Position numbers and translations under genes: made by a program. Positions 30,721-42,452 of a DNA stretch of 64,000 nucleotides are shown piece by piece. Position 1 is the stretch's first letter. Every line of letters begins with the position of its first letter. The notes under the pieces are model-generated. The model did not search any database and was not told the origin of the DNA. It saw only the letters and a list, made by a program, of their open reading frames with translations. Source of the DNA: Coix lacryma-jobi var. lacryma-jobi (Eukaryota > Streptophyta > Magnoliopsida > Poales > Poaceae); NCBI GenBank assembly GCA_009763385.1, contig CM019826.1:77991055-78055054 (forward strand), given 5' to 3'.

Positions 30721-33700
30721 TGTTACACCCTAGGTGTTAAGCAACCCTAAATGCATAACTTGTCATCCCATGACCATAAAGCATCATCATCTCATGTGCA
30801 TTCTTTCTTGTTAAGTGTCATTTCTTGTGAGCACTTGTAATGCTATGCTTGATAGTATGCTTGTTTGTCTTGTTAGTGGAGTGCTTAAGTCTTCTAAGTA
30901 GTTGAACCTTGTTGGGGAGTCAAAATGAAGCTAGGTTTATGTTGGTCATGTTGGCTAACCAAGTCTCTAACCCTAGTTGCCTTGATAGAGCCCTAGGAGT
31001 CCTTTTGTTTGACTAACTAAGACCTTCTTGATAGAAGCTTTGCATGGCTGTGGGCCCTTAACCAAAAGTGTGTAGAATTTAGAGTAGAACAAAAGTTGTT
31101 TAAGGCCCAACCCATGAAAATGGGTTTAACAAGGTGTTTTAGGAACCACAAGGCAGATTTGAGGGAGTTTAGACTTAGAAATTTTTCTAAGTCCCTAACC
31201 GGCCAAACAGTTTCACGAGGTCATCTTTGGAGTTTTTTTTTGGAGCAATCTAGACCGAACCAAGGATCGATCTTGTAACCAAAGTTGTAGATGGTATGTA
31301 GCTCTAAGCAGTGGAGCAAGTAGTTTAGCATTTCATCAAATGGATTAGGAGTTAATCGCGCTCAAAGTTCAGCTGTCAGTCGGCCATCGTTAACTGAATC
31401 GGGCGATTCAGTTTGAATCAGCCGGTCGTGGCCGACCGCGCGCAGAGCTTGCTCGCCGCGTGGCGCGTTCCGGCCGGGGACGCAGCGTCCGCGCGCGGCG
31501 TGGCAAGCATAAGCTGCCGCTCGCCCCGCTGCCCGAAGCCGCGCCGCTCCTCCCTCCATTCTGTTCCTCTCTCGCTCTTGTTCCTCTCGCCGGAGCCCTA
31601 GCGGGGAAAAAAGGGGAAAAGCTACGTGCGCCGCCGCCGTTCGCCGCCGTCCCGCCGCCGCACCGTCCACCCAACCAGCTGCCAAGCCTCGCCGTGAGCC
31701 CCCGCACCCCGTGCTGTCCTTAGCGCTCCCTAGGAAGCCCTAGGTAAGCCCCGGGACGAGTCGCCGCCATGGCCGCCATGACCGCCGAGCTCGGTTCGCC
31801 CTGGCCGGCCACCTTCCTGTGGTTGTCACATGTCACCCTAGCGCCCGTATAGGGGTTAGTGAGGTCCGAGGAGAGGGTAGAGGGTGTTGGTTTGGTCGAT
31901 TAGGGTTAAGAGCCCGCGGAACGCCGCCGTCCGCCATGACCGGCGCGCTCGGTCCGCCGTGGCCAACCCTCTTCCCGAGCTCAACCATCTGCCCTAGCTA
32001 GTGTTCGCGAGTCGCCTCAACTTGCCGGAGCTAGTGGTGGTGACGGTTAGGCCGATTAGGGTCTGGAAGCGCGAGTACGCTGTCGTCCGCCGCTTGCCAA
32101 GGTCGCCGGAGTGGCACCGCCGGGGACATGGGTGCTCGGAGCTTGCGCCCTGGCTTCCGAGCCCTGGGTTAGGGTTATGAAGGTCGCCGGAGTAGATCTC
32201 GAGGGTCGGATGAGCCCGTCGTGGCCGGAGCCGGCCGGCGTAGCTAGGGCCGCGCCGCCGTGTCCGCCATCGCCATCGGCGAGCTCGATCCGCGTGTGCG
32301 CTGGGCCAGCCGAGGGTACCATCGGGTGCGGAAGGTTGAGGGGAGTTCGCCGGTGGGGATGGTTTCGCCGGGGAGGTCGCCGTCGGTGAGCTCCGCCGCG
32401 GTCAACCTCTCCCCTGCTTCGTGTGTCTGTCGGGTGGGGTCGGTTTGACTCAGGGACCCGCGTGTCAGCGAGTCTGGTGTTGTCTGTGTGCACTAGTTCG
32501 GGTACCCGTAGTAGTTTCCTGTTTGAATGTTTTTCAGGTTCTGTTAATTAGTTTCCAGAAATTGTGTATTGCTTGTTTAATTCTTATCTTGTGAAATATA
32601 AATGCTAAAAAGGTAAAACAAGTTTTGTTAGGTTTGTTATGTTGAGGTCTATGCATGAAAAATATAATATGTCCAGTTTGTGGTAATTTTCGGTGTAGTT
32701 ATATTTAATTTATGTTTAGGCTAAAATCTTGTTAAATGCATAGTAATTTGTGGTTATCTCAGAAAAATGTGATTCTTGTTTTGTTAGGTTTGTGTTGATG
32801 AGTAGTTCCTGGGAAAAATATAAAATGTGGTTGCTCTATGGAATAATTTGGCAGTAGTAATTAAAATGATTAAATGCTGTTTTCTTGTTTATTTTGTAAT
32901 AATTAAAATATGAAGAGTATGGACTTGGTAAATTTTACTGACTGCTCTTGTGCTAAGAAGTTCAGAAGAAAATTATGAAATTTATTGTTTGGCACTTTGT
33001 GCTAGGGTGTGTAGTTCAAAGCACCTTTTCATGATAGAATTTGTCTTTTTCATAGGGGGTAGAGTCTAGGTCCAAATGGGGTGAAATTTGGACAGAGGAT
33101 TAGATTAAGTGTTTTTAATCTCCAGTAATTTTTTATAGATTTTTGTGAAGCTGTCTAGGATAGGTTACTGTTATAGGCCTATTTAACTAGATTTAATTCT
33201 ACAAATAATTAGAGGGTAATAAACCCGTTAAGCAACTTTGATGTGGTGACAACAAGACTTAGTAAGTAGTATGTTAAATTAAGTAAGTGAGTAGCAGTAG
33301 ATGGCCTTTGCTTATCTCCTGAATTGTTACTCCATGTTGCATCACCATGCATCCCATGTGCATTCATGTTATTCATTCATGTACCGCATCATGCAGGATC
33401 GGTAGTGGAAGCCCAGGAGACGCCGGAGGAGCAGCGTCAGGAGGAGACACCCGAGGAGAGGATCCCGGAAGGAGACGCTGAGGACCTGCCGGAGTGCCAT
33501 GATCACCGCCCCGCCGACTTCGAGCGAGGCAAGCCCCGGAGCATTTTCTCCTACGGTTTGCAAATTACCGTTTACAAGTTAACCTGATATGATTGTTGCA
33601 TTAGGTTATAGGAGTTGTGTGATACCGTTGCTGCATTAATTAATTATCCTTGTCCACCTGCAAATATTACCTTGTTATCCCTGCTAAGTCTAGGCTCATT

Positions 33701-35073
33701 TATGCTTAGCCCTGCTTAGACCGGTAAAAGTCGGGTGATTTCCTGTCTCCCGCATATAGGTGGATACTAAACATGTTTAGCCTCGTGCTATCGTGGAATA
33801 TAACCATGTGATAATGAATTTGAGACCGGGCGGGATGTAGGGGCAGCAGGACATGGGTTCTGTGTGCTAGTAGTCTCCCGTCTGTGTCGATTAGGAATCG
33901 ACGAAGGCACACCTCAGTCATTTTGAACGCGTCAATCACTTAACGGAGCAGGTGCGGGTACCTCCCGTGAAGCCGAGTAAGGTGTTTCGAGCCGGTGATA
34001 GAGACGTTGACGCCTAACACCCAGGGCCTTACATGTACCGTGGGCAACTATTCTGATCGACCTGGCATGGTCCGAGGGCAGGCAGGGCCTGATCGACCTG
34101 GCATGAACGTGGGCAGTTAATAGCTTGAGCGACCTGGCATTGAGATAACCCCCGGTGTAGAAGGGTTCATGGCCGTCCCGCGATTTGGGTTCTCGAACCT
34201 CCTGAATTGGTTGTCAACGGCCACCTGGCAGGGTGTGACGGGCGAGTGTGCGACATTTTATCCCCAGCTGGTCGGAATCGATTATAATCGCCATCGCTCC
34301 TGGTTAGTGATAACTTGACTAAGCATGTGTTACCGTAGTAATATATGGAATTAATGATGGTTATGGTTGGTGAATCTGAAAGGCTATTAATGAAATAGTC
34401 ACTATTGCTTGAATAAGTAGTCAAGTGTTTGCTCTAGATCAGGTGCAAATCTAGATAATCTGGCTGATTTCATAAAAGTGACTGCTAATACTCTAATGAT
34501 GATGATTTAATAATAAAATGCTTTTATGCAAAAAGCTAAGTGTGGCCAACCCCAGATACAGCCTTGCATAATCCTTGGTGTTGATTATTTCTGGTTTATG
34601 ACGGGTAAGTCTAGCTGAGTACCTTCTCGTACTCAGGGTTCTATCCCTTGTTGTTGCAGATGGGCAATGCTTCTTCGGCTATTGCGAGAACTGTCTGTAC
34701 CCCGTCGAGGGCAGTGACTAGACCATGGGCATGGTCAACTCTTACCTTCCCTGCTGCTTTTGTGGACTGATCAAGCATATGGCACTGTATTGTGAACTAA
34801 GGACTTGTGTTTCAAAACTATATCGCTTCCACTTTTGAATTCAAACTATGGTTTGTAATAACTGTTGAACTCCGATGTATTTGAACTATGTGCGAACTGA
34901 ATGTATGTCGTGGACATGTACGCTAATCTATTATGATCTTGGTTAAAGTTGAATGACTTGAAATCCTTCGAGATTTCCGGACTACCGGGTTTATATGAGC
35001 TTAAGTACTTGTAGTCTCTGCGCAAGCAGCGATTCGGTGCTTAATCTGGTATAAATTGGTCGGTTCTGTCACA
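30721..35073 (+). repeat. 3' LTR (4353 bp)
   Basis: It begins TGTTACACCC and ends TTCTGTCACA. It matches the 5' LTR nearly base for base, with scattered substitutions and a few small indels. One example is loss of nine bases around 31936 compared with 20942-20960. The same internal features are present at matching offsets. Confidence 0.92.
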
Positions 35074-35078
35074 CTGGG
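35074..35078. other. Target-site duplication, right copy
   Basis: CTGGG, identical to 19727-19731. Confidence 0.9.
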
Positions 35079-36960
35079 CCTTCGGCCATCTTTATTTTAT
35101 TTGGCGGTCACTTGACCTTTTTCCTTTTCATATTTTTATTTGGGCGGTCTTGCCCTTTTTTCTTTCTCAGTTCTAGCGGACACGTGTCCATCATTTTTAT
35201 TTCTGAGATTTATAGAATAGCCTCATATTTTTAATCAAAGAGAGAATGCACATGCAAAACACTTATTAGTTTATAACGTGTACGTGAATCTTGATCTTGA
35301 GAATATGACTATAATCTCAACTAGTACTCACAATGATTTGACAGTGCTCAATATGACATTAAGTAAATTTTATTATTTCATCAAATCTCCGAATTTCAAG
35401 TATCTCTCAGAATAATGTTATAGCAAATTCTATTTCTATTCATATCCCACAACTACTTTCAGACAAAGTTTAAATTCTATGCAACCCACAAATTTCAAAG
35501 ACTTCAAGATAAATATAATAACCATTAGACCCAAATCTTAAAGAAATCAAAGCTATAAACCAGACACAGGTGAAATATAAAACAGAGCATCTATTTATCA
35601 TTTCAATAATGGATAACCCAAAATATTTATATCACAAATTCATAGAGTGTAATTTTTTTAGTTTTTTTTAGTGCGGAGACGCAACATGAGAGGTTTCGCT
35701 TTTTAATGATTTTAATTTTAAGCTCTGAAACTATTAGAGAAGCGAGGGTAAAATTACACAAACCACCATTGAAGATGAAGCAACCATTCGTTTTGTCCTT
35801 CTTCACGATGGATCGCTCGATGTTGTACGATGTGTGCGTGTTGATCTCAGCCCCCTGACACGTAGTCACAGTGGCATAATCGATGATTCACTGGTGTCCT
35901 ACTTTCTCTCATCCGAGACATCTTCGCCGAATACGGGTTGAAAATATTTGAAGCCAATCATAAACGTCAATCCTTCTTCTACAAATGACTTGCTGCTTCA
36001 GATCTTGTAGCTGTTCTGACTATGAGTGAACTTGTCACCGTTGCATGTGTCTTGTTGGCACCACCTTATTCAAGGCCATCAGCAAAGGTATCAATTTAAA
36101 TATGAAGTGTGTTGAAAACGTTTTAGCCGATGGTCTTCTATCGGTCGTCCGGTTGCTAACGTCGTTTGTGCTTCTGATGTAGCCTTTCGTAACCTTATCA
36201 CCAGACTGAGCTTTTTGCGTTACTCAGGGAAAGGTAAAGTTATATTAATAGGAGCCGAAGGTTCTGTCTTATCAGCTTTTGCTTAGTATGCCTTTGACTT
36301 TCTTCTTGTTGACGAACTGGAATGCTTTAGGTAAGCATCCTGTCAGGTAACACACGGTAGCTTCGAAAAACGTCATTTTTGATGAGGCTGAGTGTGCCGT
36401 AGAGGACGAATACGAGCTCGGCGGTGCGTGGATGCGTGCACGATGATAACTCCAGCCGATTCCTGTATGCATATCGGCCAATTAGTATATTTTCTCGTGT
36501 TGTTGTATCCACCGATTCCTTTCCTGAATAGCCGATTCCAAAGATGACATGCAGATAATTAGCTATCGACCAACTTCCCTCGACATGACCCCTTGATACT
36601 CAATCGGCTATTTATAGCAGCATGCTAGTAAATCTGAGTTTGGACTTTATCTCTTTGAACATCTCCATGGAAATCCTCCTTTTATTTATCTCTTCATGTG
36701 CATGCCGTGCCATGACATATTTGGAGATCGATACATTCATGCATGATGTATTTGAAGCCATTTAGGAGAAACCATATCAGCCAATTCTATCTTTAGGAGA
36801 AGTTTATTAGCTTCTTTAATTGGTTTCTATGTCCCTGCACGAAGCAAATCCACCCATGCATGCTATCCGCGTCTTCGTAGATGCCATGTACACTCAGTTG
36901 ATCAGCAGCTATCCCGTGCGTACACGTTGAATCGGCTTTGACAATCAAACAGGAATTGTT
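35079..36960 (-). other. Interior of a minus-strand gypsy element, no recognisable gene
   Basis: AT-rich non-coding sequence downstream (minus sense) of the PBS at 36961-36980. It contains the perfect palindrome GGACACGTGTCC (35178-35189, with a CACGTG core). A minus-strand TATAAATAG lies near 36611. AGCCGATT-like words recur between 36450 and 36960. Open frames are at most about 85 codons here and resemble nothing known. The part left of about 36600 may belong to a different element. Confidence 0.4.
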
Positions 36961-36980
36961 GTCCCACCGGGCGTGCCAAA
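36961..36980 (-). other. Primer binding site of the minus-strand gypsy element
   Basis: The minus strand reads TTTGGCACGCCCGGTGGGAC a few bases after the LTR end. Its position and the TGGCACGCCC core are characteristic of a PBS in grass gypsy elements. The tRNA is not assigned. Confidence 0.6.
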
Positions 36981-38240
36981 AAGTGTGTTGACGCAAAACG
37001 TGACACCTCACGCCAATCACACAACAAGCCAAAAAGCTAGGTTCAATCGGGTGCCCGGAATGTGTTGAATCCGGAGACGTGCCAGTCGGTTTGACCTGAA
37101 AACCAACAAGGGAGAAAACTGTGACAATACCTTTGGAACATGCCAGATAAAACCAGACAGTTCCATATGTAAGGCTTTGAAAGCCAATCACGACGGCACA
37201 CAGCTATAGAAGCTGTCTGTCAGAGCATGTTTATAAAGTCATTTGGCTAGTATGAGAAAAGAGTATGTGAAGCATATTAACTACCAAATGCATATGTAAA
37301 GAAAGACATGCTTGAACAAATTAAAGATATTATAAACAGGTAACTTGCAAATATAGATCTATTCAAATAACACATGCATAGGCTAATCCAACTAATCTGC
37401 CGCACGTTTAGTCTTCATAAACCGGTCAGGCATAAACTCAAGCAAAGCTAATCCACCGCATGATACCACTTGCTATAGGCCTACACCACTTCTTATAATT
37501 AGATTAATCCACCGCATGATACAATCTAATTATAACAAGCTAGAAGCATGCATATATTTGAACAGATCTATAAAGGCTCATTACTCGTGTAAGCTTAACC
37601 AATATCGGCAAACCTGCCGAATTGGGGTCCATGAAGAAGGAACAAACAAGCAAGCATGATTAAACTAATCTAAAACCTGCATCTGCTGCACGACACCTAG
37701 TTTCATCAAAGCCTAACCATGATTGATATGCATGAACCCGCAACATGTAACAATCTAGATTGAAAGTTGATCCAGCCATGATGATCTTATGATTAAAAGA
37801 GAGCACAAGCGAACTCGTGCGACAAGGCCGAACAAAGATCAATCTAGATTGAGTAAAAGAGTGTTACAAGAATTAAATAAATAAAACATATAACACATGA
37901 TAACTTAATGAATCTATTGGATCTACCAAATCTAATAGAGCCGATAACTATTCTTACTCATGACTTAATCCGCCGCACGATACAAGGCATAAGCAAAAAC
38001 TTCCCGTCATAAGCTTAAATCCGCCGCATGATACTAAGCTTAACATACGAGACTACTTGCATCATATCTAAATCCACCGCATGATACTAGACATGATTGC
38101 AAGGTTGCCGGTACTTACGGAGGTCGACGGATCGATGATTCCTCTCGAAGAACTCGACGACACGACTAAGGACTCGAAGGTGGCACGGGGCCGGTTTGTA
38201 TTGATATGGTTGTGAACAGTTTTTACAATAGCCAAGGCTT

Positions 38241-38250
38241 TATATTTATA
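38241..38250 (-). promoter_or_regulatory. TATA box of the minus-strand LTR
   Basis: The minus strand reads TATAAATATA within GGGTATAAATATAAAGCC, near the middle of the LTR. Confidence 0.6.
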
Positions 38251-38540
38251 CCCTGGACGCAATACAAGTCCTAAGAGGACACGACTATGAAATATTAAAG
38301 GAAAAATACAATATTCTTGGCCTTCAACTCCTTTCGGAATCTTCATTGCCTTAATTGTCGCAATTTTGTTGCCCGATCGGCTCTTGCTTCCGTCGTTTCA
38401 ATGGAAACTCCTTTTCTCAAAATAGCCGACCGCATGAGCAGTTGCCGAATCCTTGGAAACTAGCCGACCGCATGGGTACTTGCCGAATGCCTCATACGCC
38501 CATCTCCGCACACTGGACATGCACGCCGTCTTCTAGCCTT

Positions 38541-38678
38541 TCCTTCATCGTGAAGCCATTTATGCTAAATATAGAACTGGACATAGAGATGTGCATGCTT
38601 TATATATATTCCTTCATCATGAAGCCATTTATCCTAAATATAGAACTGGACGTCGAGATGTGCATGCTTTATATATAT
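38541..38678 (-). repeat. 69-bp tandem duplication in the LTR
   Basis: Two adjacent 69-bp units (38541-38609 and 38610-38678) starting TCCTTCATCRTGAAGCCATT. They differ at only a few positions. They lie upstream of the TATA box in transcription sense, so they may be duplicated enhancer DNA. Confidence 0.85.
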
Positions 38679-38942
38679 TGCCTTCTTTGCATGCTTGCGA
38701 CATCACAACGCCACCAAATCCAACTCCTGGCCAATGAGATCAGAACCCTCTGATTCTTGAATACTCGTTTAATCTATCACGGCCATGGTCGATTATCCTC
38801 ATGATCAGCTTCTCTTGCCATATCTACTTCCTGAATGGAGTAACCGACCGAATGGAGTAACCGACCGCTTGGCCGTCTACTGAATGCTCTTCTCACTGCT
38901 CGTTGTCCCACCTGTCATCTTCTCAATGTTGACCAAAATCCA

Positions 38943-40375
38943 GTGTTAATAGCTCCGATGCTTTATGATGATGCTTGTAGCTTATGCTCTTTCTGATCAC
39001 TAATACATGTTGTAAGCTGAGTTATTTTTGGATGGTGAACCTGCTTAATGAACATAAAACTTGACACTGTTCACCATTGAGATATGCAACTAGCATGTAT
39101 AGAATGTGTAGAATTCACTCGTGCTTTTCATATATGCTAGGTTGCTATGTCTCTAGTTCTGAGTCATTCACTTGCTTGGTATGTTCTTTTTTCTGAGATA
39201 AAATTTGAACCAAGTTAAGAGAATTGGAAAGATCGAGATGGGATTGCTTGTCAGCACCTCACAGTTTCGAGACTATTTCTCATTGCACTTTGAGTTAAAC
39301 TTGAGCTGTGTAGTGTATGATCGAAATTGTTGCTTTAAGCTTCGAATTGCTTCTGCATAGGCTTAGCACAGTTGAAAAGTTAGGTGATGACAAGCTTTCA
39401 ACATCTTGCAATCACATGCTGAAATTGAACTTGTGTAATTTAACCGCTGCAACTCCGATAAAATTTGGATACACAAGTCTATACTTCTTTCTATAGCATG
39501 ATGGTTGAACTGTGCTAGGGGTAGTTCACCTTGTATACATGTTTAGCACTTGTTTGACTTCCTGTCCACACATGTTTTGTGCTATTTTGATGGTGAATAC
39601 CTTTTTGGCTAAAAATTGTTCACTTTGCTCACATGTTCATATTTCGTAGTTGGTGATCAGTTTGAGCCTTTGCCAGCATTCTGTGCATTTTTAATGAGTC
39701 ATCAGATCAGCATTTTTGTCGCGCATCTTCATATTCTATCGACTATATTCCTGAAGCTGCTAACCTACATTTTGACTCATATGCATTTTGGAAGGGGGAG
39801 TTCTTTTTTCAAGCGGGAGATACTTGATTAGTGCATTTTCAACTAAAGGGGAGAAATTTGCCAAATCATAAGGGGGAGATTCGCTGGTTGTGTGCACTAT
39901 TTGAGGGGGAGTTTGCTCGGTCTTTGAGCTTTCCAATTGGTTCGGAGCACTTTTGATAGCTAGTTGTGTTGAGCCTTTGCCTCTTTCTTGAGGGACTAGC
40001 GTCTTTGTGTTTGTGCTTGTTCAGTTGGTATTGAGCTTTCTCGCTAGCGGTGTTGAGCCTGTTCTGCCTCTTCATGAGGGCTAGCTCTATCTTTGCTTGG
40101 ATTTCAATTGATTTTTCGATTGGTATCGAGCTTTCCTGCTAGCGGTGTTGAGCCTGTTCTATCTCTTCTTGAGGGCTAGTTTTGCTTTGCTTGGTTGCGT
40201 CGAGCCATTTCCCATGTCTTTGGGAACCAAGTTGTTTCGCTCTTTCCACTTGACCTTCTTCGGCTTTGATATGCTTTTGGGTCATTTGGTCAAGTTCTCT
40301 CTTCTTCTTCCTCCCTTCTTCTATTCCATTATGATTTGTGTTGGTAGTTGACAATGCACTCATCAAGGGGGAGAT
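38943..40375 (+). other. Sirevirus 3' non-coding interior with several PPT-like motifs
   Basis: This is homologous (in opposite orientation) to 49223-50600 of the second Sirevirus, and holds no gene. PPT-like purine runs occur near 39794 (AAGGGGGAG), 39846, 39871, 39903 and finally 40365 (AAGGGGGAGAT), directly before the LTR. Multiple PPT-like motifs upstream of the 3' LTR are an established Sirevirus hallmark. The pol part is missing, because the left end is cut by the minus-strand gypsy LTR. Confidence 0.7.
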
Positions 40376-40764
40376 TGCAGATACATGAGTGTATGCCGAG
40401 TCTCTGAGTGATGAGTGATTGTCAACTGGGATAATGCGCATGTTCTTTGGCTTGTGTTGTGCAGGTGCCGAGCACGGATACAGTGATCAGAGGCAAGGTG
40501 AAGGTCAAGTAGAGACGTGTCGTGCCGATGGACCGAGAGTGGCGAAGGGCGGATGTGAGGCTTGGACTGAGGGACCGGTGGCCCGAGGATCAGCTGTGGT
40601 GGCTGACAGCCTGGGACAGTGACGAGCGAAGACTTGCGGGCATGGTGTTGCTTGGGTCGAGGACCTGGGGACACGTGTTGGTGGACGGGGTGCACGGGCG
40701 GTGCATTCCCTCTACGGCTCAGTTTGGTGGTTGAGCCACAGAAAAACCACCGAGTGGACGGTTT

Positions 40765-40988
40765 CCAGGTTTGGGCCTCAAAACCTGGGCGCTGGTGGTT
40801 TTCGAGTTTGGGTCACAAAACTCGGGCTGAGGACGGTTTCCAGGTTTGGGCCTCAAAACCTGGGCGTTGCGGGTTTCTGAGTTTGGGCCACAAAACTCAG
40901 GCGATTGACGGCTGGTTTCCCGGTTTGGGCCTCAAAACCGGGGGTTGGTCGTGAAGGCTGGTTTCCCGGTTTGGGTCTCAAAACCGGG
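40765..40988 (+). repeat. Tandem array of six covarying hairpins
   Basis: The units are 40765-40788, 40803-40824, 40840-40863, 40877-40900, 40919-40942 and 40965-40988. Each is an arm, a loop of about 8 nt (GGGCCTCA-like) and the complementary arm. Arms read CCAGGTTT/AAACCTGG, CGAGTTT/AAACTCG, CTGAGTTT/AAACTCAG or CCCGGTTT/AAACCGGG. Arm differences are always matched on the other side. Confidence 0.85.
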
Positions 40989-41769
40989 GGCGAGGTCCGG
41001 GAAAAGGACAAGCGGAGCGGTGGCGGCACGTGGCGGCAATCGGTGAGGTTGCGTCGAGGCAACGCTACCAGTTGTGCGGGCGTGGCCGTCGGATCACCAG
41101 CATCTTTGAGTTGGTCCAGAATAACACTAGGGTTTAGCTGGTTTGCTCTGTAATTAGTGAGGGGTAGAGTAGGAATTAGAATTACAATAAGTAGAGGGAG
41201 ACACGCTCCTCCCATTCGATCTCAGCCATTTGCTCTTTGCCTTCTAGGTTTTCCTGCTCTCCCAATCCCCTGCTGTAGCAACTGAGATCCGCAGAGAACC
41301 ATACCTGTGTGTACTGGAGATTTTGAGGAAGTGACATCGTAATCTCACTGTTGTAGCGTGTGGTAGCCACACAGTTGCAGATCGATGACTTGATTCACGT
41401 TTTGTTCGTTCTTCGCGTTCTTCGTTTCTCCACGTTTTTCCCGTCACTCGATCTCCCTCTCTACTGCGTCTTTGCGAAATCTGTTTGAATCAACTTGTTC
41501 TTTATAGTGAGGAGATCATTTCCACCGAAGGAATTCATCTAACTCCTCATGAACAAGTAGATCGGGTTGATTTCGTTTTCGTGACGCTTTTTCGGTTCAT
41601 ACACCTTCCCCTTCGATTTCCCGTTGATTGAATCGATTTGAGCAGATGATTTCTTGGGGATAGTCTCCTAACTACCTCGTGATCATCTTATCCATGTGTG
41701 GGAACAAGAGATTATGATTTGATTCAAATTTGGGAGGATTTGAGTTGAGGGCGACCAAAATCGCCCTCT

Positions 41770-42035
41770 CTGGTCGACCGCGGACAGTCCGCCATCTGAC
41801 CGGCGGACAGTCCGGGCATCGGGGATCAGCCTGAGCAATGGCTATGTGCTTCGGCCGATTTGCTTTTGAGTGACAGTCCGCCGTTGGAGTTCGTGGACAG
41901 TCCGGGAATGTCCAGGGGACTTGCAGCAGCTATGCTGTTTCGGGGATTTTGCCGGCGGACAGTCCGCCATCCCCCCGCGAACAGTCCGCGGTTGAGCCGG
42001 GCAGTCCGGGACCGTATTGGCGGACAGTCCAGGAG
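41770..42035 (+). repeat. CGGACAGTCCG palindrome cluster
   Basis: About eight copies or near copies of the 11-nt palindrome CGGACAGTCCG, some truncated to GACAGTCCG, spaced 20-50 bases apart. The minus-strand LTR has the equivalent cluster at about 47535-47815. This fits the conserved palindromic motif known from Sirevirus LTRs. Confidence 0.75.
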
Positions 42036-42452
42036 TTGGCTACTTGTTCAGTTTTAGTGCGTTTGCTCTCCTGACTTCTTCGCTTGGTTTCTGGACTTCT
42101 CGGTTGGCCTCTTAGTTCACCTAGGAACCTCTCTAAGTATCTTTGCTACTTGTTAGCATTGGTATTTGGGGATTTCCCGACGTAGCCTTCAATCTACGTT
42201 TGGGACTCGGTTTCTAAGGATCGAACTTGTGATGGTGCCTTTGGCTTTTGGTTTGCTGTCACTTGTTGGTGCCTCGCTGTGATCCTAGGGATCATCCACC
42301 CTCTTCCAATGGTCGTGGGCATCATGGTTTCAATCGAAGCTTCTGGGGGTTGATTTGTGGGACAAAGGCCGAAGTTTCGAGAGAAATTTTTGAGCTCCCA
42401 TTCACCCCCCTCCCTCCTCTGGTCGCCTTGCTATTGCATTTTCAGTCCTTCA

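Larger units (their letters stand above)
19732..35073 (+). mobile_element. Full-length Tekay/Del-like Ty3/gypsy retrotransposon with an extra ORF
   Basis: A complete 15.3-kb element: 5' LTR, PBS, leader, extra ORF, gag-protease-RT-RNase H, integrase with chromodomain-like tail, PPT and 3' LTR, bounded by CTGGG duplications. Domain order and chromodomain place it among the chromoviruses. The very long LTRs and TGTAACACCC start fit the Tekay/Del group. The two LTRs are nearly identical along 4.36 kb, so insertion was recent. Two in-frame stops (25117 and 29333) probably disable self-supply of protein, although the RNA could still be mobilised by related elements. Confidence 0.93.
36984..38942 (-). 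repeat. LTR of the minus-strand gypsy element
   Basis: On the minus strand it starts TGGATTTTGG at 38942 and ends GTCAACACA at 36984, beside the PBS. The right edge abuts Sirevirus sequence recognisable from the copy at 50550-50600, so the boundary is well supported. It has a TATA box, a 69-bp tandem duplication in its upstream half, and seven copies of an AATCCACCGCATGATAC-like word in its downstream half. Confidence 0.65.
40376..42452 (+). repeat. Sirevirus 3' LTR with hairpin array and palindrome cluster
   Basis: This LTR (2077 bp) starts TGCAGATACATG after the PPT and ends TTTTCAGTCCTTCA. It carries six tandem hairpins (40765-40988) and a cluster of CGGACAGTCCG palindromes (about 41770-42030). 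Palindrome-rich, CpG-rich LTRs are known for Sireviruses. The matching minus-strand LTR is 47168-49222. Confidence 0.8.

Noticed and set aside
35627..35869. Minus-strand 80-codon frame with a Lys/Ile-rich sequence
   Set aside because: Isolated, AT-driven and without any recognised motif. Not enough to call a gene.
36793..37191. Minus-strand 132-codon frame across the PBS and LTR end
   Set aside because: It runs through the LTR/PBS junction, which is non-coding by definition. No protein similarity recognised.
40363..40695. Frames in the Sirevirus LTR mirrored at 48969-49235
   Set aside because: They are similar between the two LTRs only because the LTRs are homologous. There is no codon-level sign of selection and they cross the LTR start.
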